Shown in pieces: positions 24,746 through 34,006 of a stretch of 52,193 nt of DNA. Position numbers and translations under genes: made by a program. Origin of the DNA: an uncultured Desulfuromonadales bacterium (GTDB lineage: Bacteria; Desulfobacterota; Desulfuromonadia; Geobacterales; CAIOGM01); NCBI GenBank assembly GCA_903929485.1, contig CAIYUY010000330.1, forward strand, positions 1 through 52,193, written 5' to 3'. Every line of letters starts with the position of its first letter. Position 1 is the first letter of the stretch. The notes under the pieces are model-generated. The model had not been told where the DNA came from, did not search any database, and worked only from the letters and a program-made list of their open reading frames with translations.

Positions 24746-26160
24746 CGGATGACGATACGATCCACCGTCACCGTTCCATTTTTGATGGTGACTCCTCGCA
24801 AGGTGGTTATGCCTGTCCGGTTAAGATACTGCTGGTCGTACCCGCCCATGATCCGAAGCGCGGTGCCGTTGCCGCAAAGGAGAGATTCCGGCAGTTCGAT
24901 CCCCCAAACCTGTATGATGTTGCCGGTCAAAGCTTTGTCATAAGCAGACTGAAGGGTCGGGTAGTAGACAGGGATCGCGCCATCGATCCGGGCGACATGC
25001 ACCGTGTCCTTGGTGAAGGTAACGGTGGTTGTCCGGTCACTGGTCAGTGTCAAGGTGCAGTCGGCGCCACTGGCGGTGTCACATCCTTGCCACCCTCCGA
25101 GCAGCGAATACCGGCTTGCCGCGGCGGTAAGCCGCAACGAAGTGTTATCCAAAAACGTCTGTTTGCAGTTCGTGTTGCAACTGAACGGCGGCGAACTGCC
25201 GGTTACCGCTCCGGCGCCGCTCCCACCGAAAACGAGGCTCAGAGTGTACGAGGCGATACCCACGCCGTAGGGGAATTGCGCCGCCGGCTGACTGCGGAAA
25301 CCCATCCAGCCAAAGTTTTCGCCCCAGGCGTAGCCGCTGAAAGTTCCGGTGACGGGCTCAACGCTCACCCCGCCCCCCGTGGGGTTGAAGTTGATCCACC
25401 CCCGCCCCTCGCTCCAGGCGTAGCCGGTGAGATTGCCGGCAGCATCCCGGTTCACCCCCCAGTTCGTCGCCATCGTATTGAGATATGGTCCGCCCCCGTC
25501 GGAACCAAGTTTCAGCCAGCCGATGTTTTCATGCCAGGCGTAGCCGGAGAGATGGTCCGCCCTGATCGTCACACCGCCGTCGGTAGGGCGAAAATTGGTC
25601 CAGCCGACCGTTTCAGACCAGGCGTATTTACTGGCGGCGCTCATATTTCCCACGGACGAAGCCGTCGCCGCAACCTGGTAAGAAACCAGGGCGCCCGGTA
25701 AACTCTTGAAATGTATCCAGCCGATATTTTCTCCCCAGGCATAGCCGTCGAAAACTCCGGTGATGGGCTCAACAGTCACCCCGCCCCCCGTGGGTTTGAA
25801 ATTGACCCATCCCCGCCCCTCGCTCCAGGCGTAGCCGGAAAGATTGCCCGCGTTGTCTCGGTTCACCCCCCAGTTCGTCGGCGAGATGTTCAGGTATGGC
25901 CCACCGGTGTCGGAACCGAGTTTTAGCCAGCCGCTATTCTCGTGCCAGCTGTAGCCGGTGAGATGGTCGGCATTCACGGTAACCCCGCCATGGGGAGGCC
26001 GGAAGTTGATCCAGCCGCTATTTTCGGACCAGGAATATTTGTCGATGCTGTTGATGTAGGCGGCTGTCGCCGAACCGGGAAGAGTGGAGAGAAAAAACGC
26101 AACGAGGGGAAGCAAGAGAAGCATTCGTGACAGAGGCGGCCCCTTCAATTGTATGTTCAT
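24742..26160 (-). CDS. Secreted tryptophan-rich repeat protein
   Basis: From the ATG at 26160 (AGGAG 9 bp upstream) it has 472 residues with a signal peptide ending near GSATA. The next ~270 residues are two super-repeats of ~130 residues. Each holds four short units of the form YxWxExxGWxxF (for example GYAWSEGRGWVNFKPTGGG and GYAWGENIGWIHF). A region with four cysteines (NTNCKQTF, GCDTASGADC) follows, like a beta domain with disulfides. The tail (NGTVTVDRIVIR) looks like the start of a right-handed beta-helix that stops early. The TAG stop sits inside a REP palindrome, which suggests truncation or capture of the 3' end. The function is unknown; a cell-surface role is inferred. Confidence 0.8.
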   Translation of the reverse strand: MNIQLKGPPLSRMLLLLPLVAFFLSTLPGSATAAYINSIDKYSWSENSGWINFRPPHGGVTVNADHLTGYSWHENSGWLKLGSDTGGPYLNISPTNWGVNRDNAGNLSGYAWSEGRGWVNFKPTGGGVTVEPITGVFDGYAWGENIGWIHFKSLPGALVSYQVAATASSVGNMSAASKYAWSETVGWTNFRPTDGGVTIRADHLSGYAWHENIGWLKLGSDGGGPYLNTMATNWGVNRDAAGNLTGYAWSEGRGWINFNPTGGGVSVEPVTGTFSGYAWGENFGWMGFRSQPAAQFPYGVGIASYTLSLVFGGSGAGAVTGSSPPFSCNTNCKQTFLDNTSLRLTAAASRYSLLGGWQGCDTASGADCTLTLTSDRTTTVTFTKDTVHVARIDGAIPVYYPTLQSAYDKALTGNIIQVWGIELPESLLCGNGTALRIMGGYDQQYLNRTGITTLRGVTIKNGTVTVDRIVIR

Positions 26161-26719
26161 GAGGTAGACTCCTGGAAAAAATATCCTTCTGTCGAACCAC
26201 CCCCCGACCCCCTCCTTAGCCAAGGAGGGGGAGCGGGGGGTGGTTCGGTTTAGCTCCCCTCCTATTTTAGGAGGGGCTGGGGGTGGTAAGGTTCTCGCCG
26301 ATGAAAGTAGGTTGGGGTGAGGCACGAACCCCAACGGTTAAAGGGCAGGGTGACAGATAGTAGGATATGCAAGGATTTTCCGTGCGCACAATGAACCCGG
26401 TGCGCACCCTACGACTTCACTTCGTTCAGGATGACAAGCTAAAAGAACAGGATGACCGAAAGTAGGGTGTGCACGGGTTTATCGTGCGCACCATGAACCC
26501 GGTGCGCACCCTACAACTTGCAGGAGAAGCTCCAGCTTCAGGGATGACACGGCACATGGTTCATGACCGTCGAAAACGCACAAAGCTGGAGCTTTGTAGA
26601 CATCGACGTTCCCAAGCTGGAGCTTGGGAACGAGAAAACAAACTAAAGAACAGGATGACAAAAAGTAGGGTGTGCACGGGTTTTTCGTGCGCACCATGAA
26701 CCCGGTGCGCACCCTACGG
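26161..26719. repeat. Intergenic REP-repeat cluster, 0.56 kb
   Basis: No gene is supported here. There are direct copies of an inverted GTAGGGTGTGCACGGGTTT / GAACCCGGTGCGCACCCTAC unit at 26463-26513 and 26665-26717, and a half unit at 26376-26411. A GTAGGTTGGGGTGAGG element lies at 26311-26340, a CCCTCCTTAGCC/GGAGGGG inverted segment at about 26200-26285, and a perfect CGTTCCCAAGCTGG/CCAGCTTGGGAACG palindrome at 26606-26632. It separates the two secreted-protein genes. Confidence 0.8.
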
Positions 26720-28021
26720 CTACAACTGTCCGCCGCGAACCGGCCACATATATATGCTGCTACTTTTATTGACGACGCTTCCGCCGCCGCCGTCGCCCAC
26801 ATCACCATTTCCCATAAACATGGGCCATGCGGTATTGTGAGAGACATCACCATGGTTGTCAGTTGATGACCAGTACCATCCGTAGGATGCGACGTTGCTG
26901 AACGGGTGCCCGGTGGGGAGGGCTGGCACAGTGTGGGCGTAATCAATAAGACTCAGCAACTCTTTTATATTCGATAACCGCCACTGCCCGAAGGTGGAAC
27001 CGTCGCTCAGCCCACAAGCCCCAGAGGCCAGGGTATTGGAAAGTGTAATGGCCGTGGACCAATTCTGTGCTCCAAAACAGTTGGCGTTCTTCAACCAGAT
27101 CAAACCCGTTGCATTATCAGTTACCGTGCCGTTGAGATTATCGGTAAAGCGGGGAGATGGTGCTAGAACCCCTTTCTGCCAAGTTCCGTCATCGCCTGCC
27201 TGAAATACGATAGTCTGCCCGGTCTTTCCCACAGGAATTGGCACAGATGACCCGCCCCCGGCATAGCTCCCGACCACTCCGAAGATCGTCGCCCCGGACT
27301 TGATGTTCCCCGATATCAGATTGGCGTCATTCGCCGTCGCCGTTGTGGCTGTAGAATATATGCCATCAGGGATGACGAACGTTTTCAAACCATCACCGCC
27401 TGAAACGTTCGCCCCGGTGGCGACAGTCCCAATCACCGCCGCGCCGTTGACAAAGGCCTTCCTCCCCGCCAAAATCTGCCCCGCCCCGGCAGGGTTGGCG
27501 ACTTCCGCCGTATCCACTACCTCACCCTTCCCATTCACCCCGAAAATACTCACCCCACTCCTGATATTGGCCGAAACCAGATCCGGATCCACCGTCGCCA
27601 GGTTCGTGGCGGCATAATATCCCGCCGGAACCGCCATGGATGCCGGACTAAGCGCCTGCACCGGCATGGTCCCGACCTTGAACCCCCAGGTTCCGTCACT
27701 CCTCAGCCCCCAGAAACTCTTCCCTGAAAGCACCTCCCCCACCGTCGCGCCGTTGCTGTTATCCGCCGCCGGCATGACCGCCATGATTTCGTCGTCGGTA
27801 TGTCCGGTGGGGCCGGGCGGCGCCGTGGGCTCGGCAAAGGGGCCGGTCCGCTTGACTCCGGCGGCGCCGCTGGTCAGCCGATTATAGAGATCATTGGAGG
27901 TAAACATGGCGCCGGCGCTGCTGGTGGGAGGAGCGGGAGCATCCAGGCTTCCGGCAATGGCCGCGCCGATGCCGGTCAGCAGGAAGAGAAACGTAAACAG
28001 GATACGGCGAAGTGTGATCAT
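26720..28021 (-). CDS. Secreted DUF1566 (Lcl C-terminal) protein
   Basis: Protein of 433 residues with GGGAGG before the ATG. The signal peptide ends near GAAIA. The middle has repeated GATVGEVLSGKSFWGLRSDGT and SANIRSGVSIFGVNG units. The C-terminal ~150 residues are a DUF1566 domain, a C-type-lectin-like fold: RFTDNLNGTVTDNATGLIWLKNANC, WRLSNIKELLSLIDY and GWYWSST, ending WPVRGG. Such domains are surface-exposed and in some bacteria are diversified by retroelements, but I see no reverse transcriptase here. The stop lies next to a REP element. A role in surface binding is inferred. Confidence 0.85.
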   Translation of the reverse strand: MITLRRILFTFLFLLTGIGAAIAGSLDAPAPPTSSAGAMFTSNDLYNRLTSGAAGVKRTGPFAEPTAPPGPTGHTDDEIMAVMPAADNSNGATVGEVLSGKSFWGLRSDGTWGFKVGTMPVQALSPASMAVPAGYYAATNLATVDPDLVSANIRSGVSIFGVNGKGEVVDTAEVANPAGAGQILAGRKAFVNGAAVIGTVATGANVSGGDGLKTFVIPDGIYSTATTATANDANLISGNIKSGATIFGVVGSYAGGGSSVPIPVGKTGQTIVFQAGDDGTWQKGVLAPSPRFTDNLNGTVTDNATGLIWLKNANCFGAQNWSTAITLSNTLASGACGLSDGSTFGQWRLSNIKELLSLIDYAHTVPALPTGHPFSNVASYGWYWSSTDNHGDVSHNTAWPMFMGNGDVGDGGGGSVVNKSSSIYMWPVRGGQL

Positions 28022-28307
28022 GATGTGCCTCCCTTGGATTTCATGCAGGTCAATGTGACTACCCGGACTATTAGCACAAAATTAACACATTAACAATTGC
28101 AAACTGACCGGGATTTTTAGGATTAATTGGATTAAAGGATTAACGGGCGTAGCCACCATTCCATTTGCATCGCTGTCATTCCGAGAGAAAGGATCAGTTT
28201 AAAACGGAAGCAGATTCTTCGCTTCGCTCAGAATGACAAATTGGGCTTATGATTCCGAGAAAGAGATTATTATTGACAGAACAGACCGATTCCACTACTG
28301 TTTTCCA
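28022..28307. other. Intergenic region with short common repeats
   Basis: It contains a GGATTTTTAGGATTAATTGG-type repeat (28110-28150, with a second copy near 28617) and a CTTCGCTTCGCTCAGAATGA element (28217-28240). I see no gene apart from the start region of the following small ORF. Confidence 0.45.
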
Positions 28308-28598
28308 ATGGCAACCATAACCTTTGACACCCTCAAATTCGTGACGCATCTCAAGGAATCCGGTCTGGCGGAAAAGCAGGCTGTCGCCATCACCGAGGCT
28401 TTTCGGGAGGCCCATAGCGAGGCGGAAGTTGCAACCAGACGTGATGTCGACGAATTACATTTGGAGATGAAAGCCATCGAAGCCCGCCTTGAAGTCAAAC
28501 TGGCTGAAACTAAAAGTGAACTCATCCGTTGGGTAGTCGGCGCCGGTTTTTTCCAGACTACGCTCATCGCCGCGCTCCTGCTCAAACTGATCAAATAA
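28308..28598 (+). CDS. DUF1640-like small coiled-coil membrane protein
   Basis: From the ATG at 28308 it has 96 residues. It starts TFDTLKFVTHLKESGLAEKQ, contains a coiled coil (about 30-75) and ends with a hydrophobic segment (VVGAGFFQTTLIAALLLK), the layout of DUF1640/CCDC90-like proteins. An in-frame ATG upstream (28233) lies within repeat DNA and is less likely. The ribosome binding site is weak. The function is unknown. It is the only plus-strand gene in this part of the window. Confidence 0.65.
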   Translation: MATITFDTLKFVTHLKESGLAEKQAVAITEAFREAHSEAEVATRRDVDELHLEMKAIEARLEVKLAETKSELIRWVVGAGFFQTTLIAALLLKLIK

Positions 28599-28672
28599 CC
28601 AACCCCGTCAGAACCGGGATTTTCAGGATTAAAGATTTTTCCGGACGTAAGCTCTGCATGCTGCGTCCCGAT

Positions 28673-28714
28673 AAAAAAAGAGCACCGAGATTGAAATCTC
28701 GGTGCTCTTTTCAT
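28673..28714. terminator. Bidirectional rho-independent terminator
   Basis: A 13-bp near-perfect stem (AGAGCACCGAGAT / ATCTCGGTGCTCT) has an A-run on the left and T-run on the right, so it can end the small plus-strand gene and also minus-strand transcription. Confidence 0.8.
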
Positions 28715-28742
28715 AGGTGACAGTGCAATCAACCCCACAACG

Positions 28743-28768
28743 AAAAACGCCCCGGGGTGACCGGGGCG
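28743..28768 (-). terminator. Rho-independent terminator after rplS
   Basis: An 8-bp GC stem (CGCCCCGG at 28748-28755 and CCGGGGCG at 28761-28768) is followed on the minus strand by TTTTT, just beyond the rplS stop. Confidence 0.85.
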
Positions 28769-28775
28769 CTTCCTG

Positions 28776-29132
28776 TTACTTGACTGCGACGTATTTCTTT
28801 TCCTTGATGCGGGCGGCCTTGCCGCGGAGTTTACGGAGGTAATAGAGTTTGGCCCGACGAACCTGACCGCGGGTAATGACTTCGATCTTGTCCAGCGTCG
28901 GCGAATGAAGCGGGAAAACGCGCTCTACTCCGATGTTGTTGGAGATCTTCCGGACAGTGAACGTTTCACGAATGCTGCCGTTCTGCCGGCTGATAACCAC
29001 CCCTTGGAACGCCTGAATCCGACTCTTGTCGCCTTCCACGATCTTCACGTGAACCTTGACGGTATCCCCCGCCTTGAACACCGGAATGTTCTTCTTCATC
29101 TGCTCCATTTCGATTAAATCAATCTTGGTCAT
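28776..29132 (-). CDS. rplS: 50S ribosomal protein L19
   Basis: Protein of 118 residues with the L19 signatures [32 protein letters not shown] and [18 protein letters not shown], and a basic tail ([18 protein letters not shown]). It lies at the interface of the large and small subunits. The start ATG at 29132 has GGGAGG upstream. It is the last gene of the ffh-rpsP-rimM-trmD transcript and is followed by a terminator. Confidence 0.97.
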   Translation of the reverse strand: MTKIDLIEMEQMKKNIPVFKAGDTVKVHVKIVEGDKSRIQAFQGVVISRQNGSIRETFTVRKISNNIGVERVFPLHSPTLDKIEVITRGQVRRAKLYYLRKLRGKAARIKEKKYVAVK

Positions 29133-29189
29133 CTTTCTTTCCTCCCTTATCTATTCACTATCAGTTTGTGATCTGCTGGTCTATTTTGC

Positions 29190-29750
29190 TCATTCCCCAA
29201 AAAGGCGGTCCAGGATTATTGCCGCGGCGGAGCGGACAGAAAGGTGGTTATATGCTCCCGGCCCCTTCAAGGGGGGCAGGATAACGTCGGCGGCAGCCAT
29301 GATCTCATCCGCCAGCCCCCACCCGGTGCCGAACAACAGAAGATGGGGTGTTACCGAGCTCCGTAGCTCGTCCCTGAAGCCGGAAAACGTTGTCGTCGCG
29401 GCAGCCCCGGCGCCGGTGGCCACCAGCTTCACAGGGTCGCCGAATTCCGACTCAAAATCGTGAACGGCATCGGCCAGGGTCTCCTTCACGGTGACGAGTT
29501 CCAGCGCCGCCTTCCGCTTGGGATTATAGGTGGCTCCATACCCCACCTGCCAATGACCGATGATCTTCTCGGCCAGTCGCTGCTGCTCTACAGCCGGAGT
29601 CACGATGTAATATCTGTCGACTCCGAAAGTCCGAGAAGCCCTGGCGATATCGTGAAGATCCAGGTTGGTGATGGCGGAAACTACCGTCCGATGATTACGA
29701 TCATAAACGGGATAATGGATCAGGGCGATGGCCAAAGGGGCCCCGTTCAT
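29190..29750 (-). CDS. SPOUT-type RNA methyltransferase (trmD-associated)
   Basis: From the ATG at 29750, which overlaps the trmD stop by 3 nt (ATGA), it has 186 residues. It starts [31 protein letters not shown] and contains [11 protein letters not shown], the cofactor-knot loop, and [13 protein letters not shown] at the end. The arrangement trmD, this gene, rplS is conserved in deltaproteobacteria, and the family (Methyltrn_RNA_4) is a predicted RNA methyltransferase with unknown substrate. GGGAG precedes the start. Confidence 0.85.
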   Translation of the reverse strand: MNGAPLAIALIHYPVYDRNHRTVVSAITNLDLHDIARASRTFGVDRYYIVTPAVEQQRLAEKIIGHWQVGYGATYNPKRKAALELVTVKETLADAVHDFESEFGDPVKLVATGAGAAATTTFSGFRDELRSSVTPHLLLFGTGWGLADEIMAAADVILPPLKGPGAYNHLSVRSAAAIILDRLFGE

Positions 29751-30487
29751 TGAGCTCCCTCCTGCCGTCCGTTCTCCGCCAGCCATTTCCGCTCTTTCTC
29801 CGTCACCGAAGCCGTAGCCAGGAGATCGGGTCGAATCCTCGCTGTTTTCAGCAGCGACTCGCCTCTTCTCCATTTGGCTATCTCGGCATGGTTGCCGGAA
29901 AGAAGCAGTTCAGGCACCGTCACCCCACGAAAATCGGGGGGGCGGGTAAACTGGGGATACTCCAGAAGTCCGTCGCTATAGGAATCGGTCTGGGCCGCTC
30001 CGGCCCCGCCAAGAACCCCCGGCAGAAAACGGGAGACGGCATCCACGATCACCATGGCGGCCAGCTCTCCACCGGTAAGAACGAAATCCCCAAGGGAAAT
30101 TTCATGGTCAACATACAGGGTGCTGACCCGCTCATCCACCCCTTCGTATCGGCCGCAGATGATAATGAGCCCCGGCTCTCCCGCAAGATCACGGGCCATC
30201 CTGTGTGAAAACGTACGACCTCGGGGAGTGGTAAGAATTACCTTCGCCCGGGGACGATCCACCTTCACCGCCTCGATGCAACCGGCCAACGGCTCCACCT
30301 TCATGATCATCCCGGTGCCGCCACCGTAGGGGGCGTCGTCGGCGGTGTGATGCTTATCCGTGGCGTAATCCCGGATATTGTGACAGCGAACCGTTATCAG
30401 GCCACTCTCGGCGGCACGCTTCAGAATGCTCTCCGTGAGCGGCCCGGCAAACATCCCGGGAAAGAGCGTGAGAAGATCAAAGGTCAC
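29747..30487 (-). CDS. trmD: tRNA (guanine(37)-N1)-methyltransferase
   Basis: Protein of 246 residues, normal for TrmD. It begins [16 protein letters not shown] from a GTG that overlaps the rimM TGA stop (GTGA). It has the SPOUT knot with [13 protein letters not shown] and [16 protein letters not shown], which bind S-adenosylmethionine in the trefoil knot. It methylates G37 of tRNA and prevents frameshifting. Confidence 0.97.
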   Translation of the reverse strand: MTFDLLTLFPGMFAGPLTESILKRAAESGLITVRCHNIRDYATDKHHTADDAPYGGGTGMIMKVEPLAGCIEAVKVDRPRAKVILTTPRGRTFSHRMARDLAGEPGLIIICGRYEGVDERVSTLYVDHEISLGDFVLTGGELAAMVIVDAVSRFLPGVLGGAGAAQTDSYSDGLLEYPQFTRPPDFRGVTVPELLLSGNHAEIAKWRRGESLLKTARIRPDLLATASVTEKERKWLAENGRQEGAQ

Positions 30488-31005
30488 AGATCCAGCAAAC
30501 CATCCGGCGGGGAAACCGTCATCGTCTTGGTCTCAAGATCGATCTTCCCGATGACATCATCCAGAGCCGGAATGAGATACTCCTTCTCTCCTCCCTGGAC
30601 AACATACACGTCGTTGCTCCCCGTTTCGATGATCTCTTTCAACGTACCCAGATGGGCGCCATCATGGGTGATGACTTCAAGGCCGATAAGGTCGGCCCAG
30701 TAGTACTCACCCTCATCGGTTTCCGGAAACTGATCTCGCCGCACCAGCAACTCTCCACCCACGAGACGCTGGGCGGCGTTGATGTCGTCACACCCTTTCA
30801 GGGAAAGGAGACTCTTTCTTCCGTGCAGTTGCAGAGCGGTCACCGTAATGCCATGCTCCCTGCCATCGGGATGACGCAAAACAAGCTCGTCAACCGCCCG
30901 CAGCGTGCTGTCATCCCCCGAATAGAGGTACAGCCTCAGCATCCCCTTGATGCCGTGAGTTCCGGTGATCTTGCCGATGATCAACAGTTCCGATGATATT
31001 GACAT
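30484..31005 (-). CDS. rimM: 16S rRNA processing / ribosome maturation factor RimM
   Basis: About 173 residues. N-terminal RimM barrel: [26 protein letters not shown]-terminal PRC-barrel: [16 protein letters not shown], followed by [14 protein letters not shown]. It binds S19 and helps 30S maturation. Its ATG at 31005 overlaps the stop of a 17-codon ORF (TGATG), which suggests coupled translation. A GTG one codon upstream is an alternative start. Confidence 0.95.
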   Translation of the reverse strand: MSISSELLIIGKITGTHGIKGMLRLYLYSGDDSTLRAVDELVLRHPDGREHGITVTALQLHGRKSLLSLKGCDDINAAQRLVGGELLVRRDQFPETDEGEYYWADLIGLEVITHDGAHLGTLKEIIETGSNDVYVVQGGEKEYLIPALDDVIGKIDLETKTMTVSPPDGLLDL

Positions 31006-31058
31006 CACTCTACGATCTTCAGGACAGCCTTGGCAATGGGAACTATGAGCTCTTTCAT
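31004..31058 (-). pseudogene. 17-codon remnant of a KH-domain RNA-binding protein gene (khpA/ylqC position)
   Basis: Between rpsP and rimM, relatives usually carry a ~76-residue KH-domain gene. Here the ORF reads MKELIVPIAKAVLKIVE and then TGA. The first 11 residues match the usual N terminus (MKELxxxIAKA), and the last 6 resemble the usual C terminus (VLEIVE). The RNA-binding core with its GKxG-type loop is gone. The simplest reading is an in-frame internal deletion. The stop overlaps the rimM start. Whether it is translated is unknown. Confidence 0.6.
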
Positions 31059-31114
31059 CTCCGTATCCTATGTTGCGGAAAAATCCGGCGAACCGGTTCG
31101 GACAGAGAACAGGG

Positions 31115-31375
31115 CTACACGGTACAGAATTTTTCCCAGATCCCTTGTTTCTTGAGAATCTGCTTCACCGTATCGGTGGGCTGTGCCCCCTTGGAAAGCC
31201 ATTCCAGAGTCGTCCCCTCATCCAGCTTAACAATAGCGGGGTTTTTGGTGGGATCGTAGGTGCCGACATTTTCAATGAAGCGACCATCACGCCGACAACG
31301 CTCGTCAGCGATAACAATCTGGTAAAAGGGTCTTTTCTTGGCGCCGGCGCGAGCCAGTCTGATTTTTACTGCCAT
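31115..31375 (-). CDS. rpsP: 30S ribosomal protein S16
   Basis: Protein of 86 residues with [40 protein letters not shown] and [10 protein letters not shown], all S16 signatures. AGGAGG precedes the ATG. It binds 16S rRNA early in 30S assembly. Confidence 0.97.
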   Translation of the reverse strand: MAVKIRLARAGAKKRPFYQIVIADERCRRDGRFIENVGTYDPTKNPAIVKLDEGTTLEWLSKGAQPTDTVKQILKKQGIWEKFCTV

Positions 31376-31455
31376 TTTTGTTTCCTCCTGGAAAATCCGT
31401 TCTAGGTACTAAGTTCTAAGTTCTAAGTTCAAGGCTTGGAATTGTCAATTGTCAA

Positions 31456-32814
31456 TTAAAATGGTGGCATCATCCCTTTACCCATGCCGCCCATCCCCTT
31501 CATGAGTCCCTTGGGACCAAGTTTTTGAAGCTGCTTCATCATCTTCTGAGCCTCGGTGAAACGCTTGAGAAGCTGGTTAACCTCCTGCACGGTGGTACCG
31601 CTCCCCTTGGCGATGCGAAGCCGCCGACTCCCATTGATAATGGAATGGTTGGCCCGTTCACCCCTCGTCATGGAATCGATGATCGCTTCGATCCGCTTCA
31701 GATCCTTTTCTCCCGGAGCCGCCCCCTGCATCTGCTTGAGCGCCTTCCCTACACCGGGGATCATCCCCAAAATCGACTCCAGCGACCCGAGCTTCTTGAT
31801 CTGCTGGAGCTGATTTTTGAAATCTTCCAGATCAAACTGGTTTTTCTTCAATTTTTCCTGAAGACGTTCCGCTTCCTTCACGTCGAAGGTTGACTGAGCC
31901 TTCTCAATGAGGGTCAGAACATCCCCCATGCCGAGGATTCGCGACACGAGTCTGTCAGCGTAGAATATCTCCAGGGCGTCCAGCTTCTCCCCCACCCCCA
32001 CAAACTTCACCGGCTTGCCGGTGACCGCGCGAATGGAGAGGGCTGCTCCTCCCTTGGCGTCGCCGTCCAGTTTAGTCAGGATGACACCGGTAAAATCCAG
32101 TTTTTCATTGAAGCCGGAGGCTACATTCACCGCTTCCTGACCGGTCATGGCGTCCGCCACGAAAAGGATCTCACGCGGCGCCACGGCTTCCTTGATCCGT
32201 GCAAGTTCATCCATGAGGAATTCGTCTATCTGGTGCCTGCCCGCCGTATCGAAAAGAACCGTATCGAAGCCGTTCAGCTCGGCATACTGAAGAGCCTGCC
32301 GACAGATCTCCACCGGCTGGTCACTCTCCGAATGATAGACCTCGATGGAAAGCTGCTTCCCCAGACTCTTGAGCTGCTCGATGGCTGCCGGACGGTACAC
32401 GTCGGCCGGAACCAGGAGCGGGCGCCGGCGCTGGCTCTTAAGATGCTTGGCCAGCTTGCCGCAACTGGTGGTCTTGCCGGAACCCTGGAGACCGACCAGC
32501 ATGATCCCCACGGGGGGACGGGCCGCCAGATCCAGACTGTTATCCGTATCTCCACCCATGAGAAGGACAAGCTCATCGTGAACGATCTTGATGACCTGTT
32601 GGCCGGGAGCCAGACTCTGAAGCACCTGGGTCCCCACGGAACGGACCCTGACTTTTTCAATAAACTCTTTGACGACCTTGAAATTCACATCGGATTCAAG
32701 GAGCGAGAGCCGAACCTCGCGGAGGGCCTCCTTGATATTATCCTCGGTCATGACTCCGTGGCCGCGGAGCTTTTTAAAAATGCCGTCTAGTCTGTCGGAT
32801 AAAGAATCGAACAT
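31456..32814 (-). CDS. ffh: Signal recognition particle protein Ffh (SRP54)
   Basis: Protein of 452 residues, a normal length. Order: N helical bundle; G domain with [34 protein letters not shown] and [10 protein letters not shown]; then the methionine-rich M domain, ending [12 protein letters not shown]. It binds signal sequences and 4.5S RNA and docks with FtsY for co-translational membrane targeting. It is the first gene of the rpsP transcript group. An AAGTTCTAAGTTCTAAG-type repeat separates it from rpsP. Confidence 0.97.
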   Translation of the reverse strand: MFDSLSDRLDGIFKKLRGHGVMTEDNIKEALREVRLSLLESDVNFKVVKEFIEKVRVRSVGTQVLQSLAPGQQVIKIVHDELVLLMGGDTDNSLDLAARPPVGIMLVGLQGSGKTTSCGKLAKHLKSQRRRPLLVPADVYRPAAIEQLKSLGKQLSIEVYHSESDQPVEICRQALQYAELNGFDTVLFDTAGRHQIDEFLMDELARIKEAVAPREILFVADAMTGQEAVNVASGFNEKLDFTGVILTKLDGDAKGGAALSIRAVTGKPVKFVGVGEKLDALEIFYADRLVSRILGMGDVLTLIEKAQSTFDVKEAERLQEKLKKNQFDLEDFKNQLQQIKKLGSLESILGMIPGVGKALKQMQGAAPGEKDLKRIEAIIDSMTRGERANHSIINGSRRLRIAKGSGTTVQEVNQLLKRFTEAQKMMKQLQKLGPKGLMKGMGGMGKGMMPPF

Positions 32815-32948
32815 GCCCGCCTGGTGACGCTGCTAAGACGTGGTGATGGACGCACGTAGCCCGTACGACTTCCCATCGCAGTAAAGAAAAGCACTATAGT
32901 GGAGAGCGTGGCGGATTGTCAAGCCAAAAAAACAGGAGGTTACGTCGC

Positions 32949-33536
32949 TCATATCCGGACCATCCCCCCCCCCGCCATGACGGATTCCACGATGGTGAAC
33001 ATATTCGTCACCGACCCGGCTCGCAACGCCTCTCTCTTGCCGAAGAACTCCAGGCATATCCCGCAAGAGAGAATTTCCACCCCACGATTCCCCAGCTTTT
33101 CCAGAGCCTCCAGGAGCTCCGAACCTTCCGTGGCCAGCAACACCCCTTGATTCACCAAGAGAATCTTTCCGGGAAGCTGGGCGCTCTCCAGGAGCGTGAT
33201 TATAAAATTTTTCATCAGGAGTCGTCCCAACTCCTCCGGTCCGTCCCCCAGCCGGTTCGAGGTCACCAGCAGACTTCTCTCCGCCGACATGACCGGGTAA
33301 GGGGGAGGTGACACGCCCCCCTTTGCCGGCGGAGTAATCACCAGCGTTACCCCCTCAGCCGCCACCGCCTCGCTAACCTCATACCCCCGGTTCATGGCAA
33401 AGCGGGTGACATTCTCCCGAGGGGCGCCATCGTCCACCGTGACCGTTACCCCATCCCCCCCCGGTTCTTCCAGCGCTCGCTTCACCGTCACCACCGGCAA
33501 CGGACAGGCCATGGTGCGACAATCAATGATTTTCAT
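32949..33536 (-). CDS. yedF: Sulfurtransferase-like selenium metabolism protein YedF
   Basis: Protein of 195 residues. It starts with a TusA-like domain (IDCRTMACPLPVV, with the catalytic Cys in ACP) and continues with a DsrE-like domain (VTSNRLGDGPEELGRLLMKN, SCGICLEFFG). This two-domain form is associated with selenium use. Ten consecutive G form its ribosome binding region just upstream of the ATG, and another G10 run lies in the last codons (AGGGMVRI). It is followed by no other gene on the strand until ffh, and a DUF3343 gene lies upstream. Confidence 0.9.
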   Translation of the reverse strand: MKIIDCRTMACPLPVVTVKRALEEPGGDGVTVTVDDGAPRENVTRFAMNRGYEVSEAVAAEGVTLVITPPAKGGVSPPPYPVMSAERSLLVTSNRLGDGPEELGRLLMKNFIITLLESAQLPGKILLVNQGVLLATEGSELLEALEKLGNRGVEILSCGICLEFFGKREALRAGSVTNMFTIVESVMAGGGMVRI

Positions 33537-33626
33537 ATCTCCCCCCCCCCAAAAAAAACTGTTCTACGTTCAAGGTTCAAGGTTCAACGTTATACCTTTC
33601 ACCATTCACCCTTCACCATTCACCTT

Positions 33627-33908
33627 TCACTCTTCCACACCCCGACAGAGAATGAACTCTTCGCCGCGTTTCAGGTACACCATTTCCGGCGTCAGATCCG
33701 CGCCGGCAAGAACCCCCTCAACGACAATTCTCTCCGGCTCGGCATAACGAATGGCAAGTCCGCAATCGGAGCTTACCGCCCGGGGAGCAGGGATGAGGAG
33801 AATCGGGACTCTTTTTTCCTTGAGCAGCTGTTCGGCTTTCATGACCCGATGGATGGAATTGAACACCGCGATATAATCCCCTTCGTTGACCACGTCGTTA
33901 ACCTCCAT
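33627..33908 (-). CDS. DUF3343 protein, putative Se/S carrier
   Basis: Protein of 93 residues beginning YIAVFNSIHRVMKAEQLLKE, with LLIPAPRAVSSDCGLAIRY; the cysteine follows the PxPRxxSSDCG pattern of DUF3343. Members are proposed selenium or sulfur carriers and occur next to yedF, as here. The genes are separated by 90 bp of repeat DNA. The start has no clear Shine-Dalgarno site. Confidence 0.88.
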   Translation of the reverse strand: MEVNDVVNEGDYIAVFNSIHRVMKAEQLLKEKRVPILLIPAPRAVSSDCGLAIRYAEPERIVVEGVLAGADLTPEMVYLKRGEEFILCRGVEE

Positions 33909-34006
33909 AAAATTCGTGATTGTACCCGTGGACGTTCATCTGCGCAAGCATCAAACGGCTTAAAAAGAGTATCCAGCGATTGACAAAGCTCCGGTAAAAC
34001 CCTACT

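Noticed and set aside
26161-26719. A possible CRISPR array or attachment site in the repeat cluster
   Set aside because: The units are palindromic, of different types and unevenly spaced, and no integrase or cas gene is nearby.
26720-28021. A diversity-generating retroelement
   Set aside because: The DUF1566 domain fits a target, but no reverse transcriptase, template repeat or accessory gene is seen in the window, so it is kept as a lead only.
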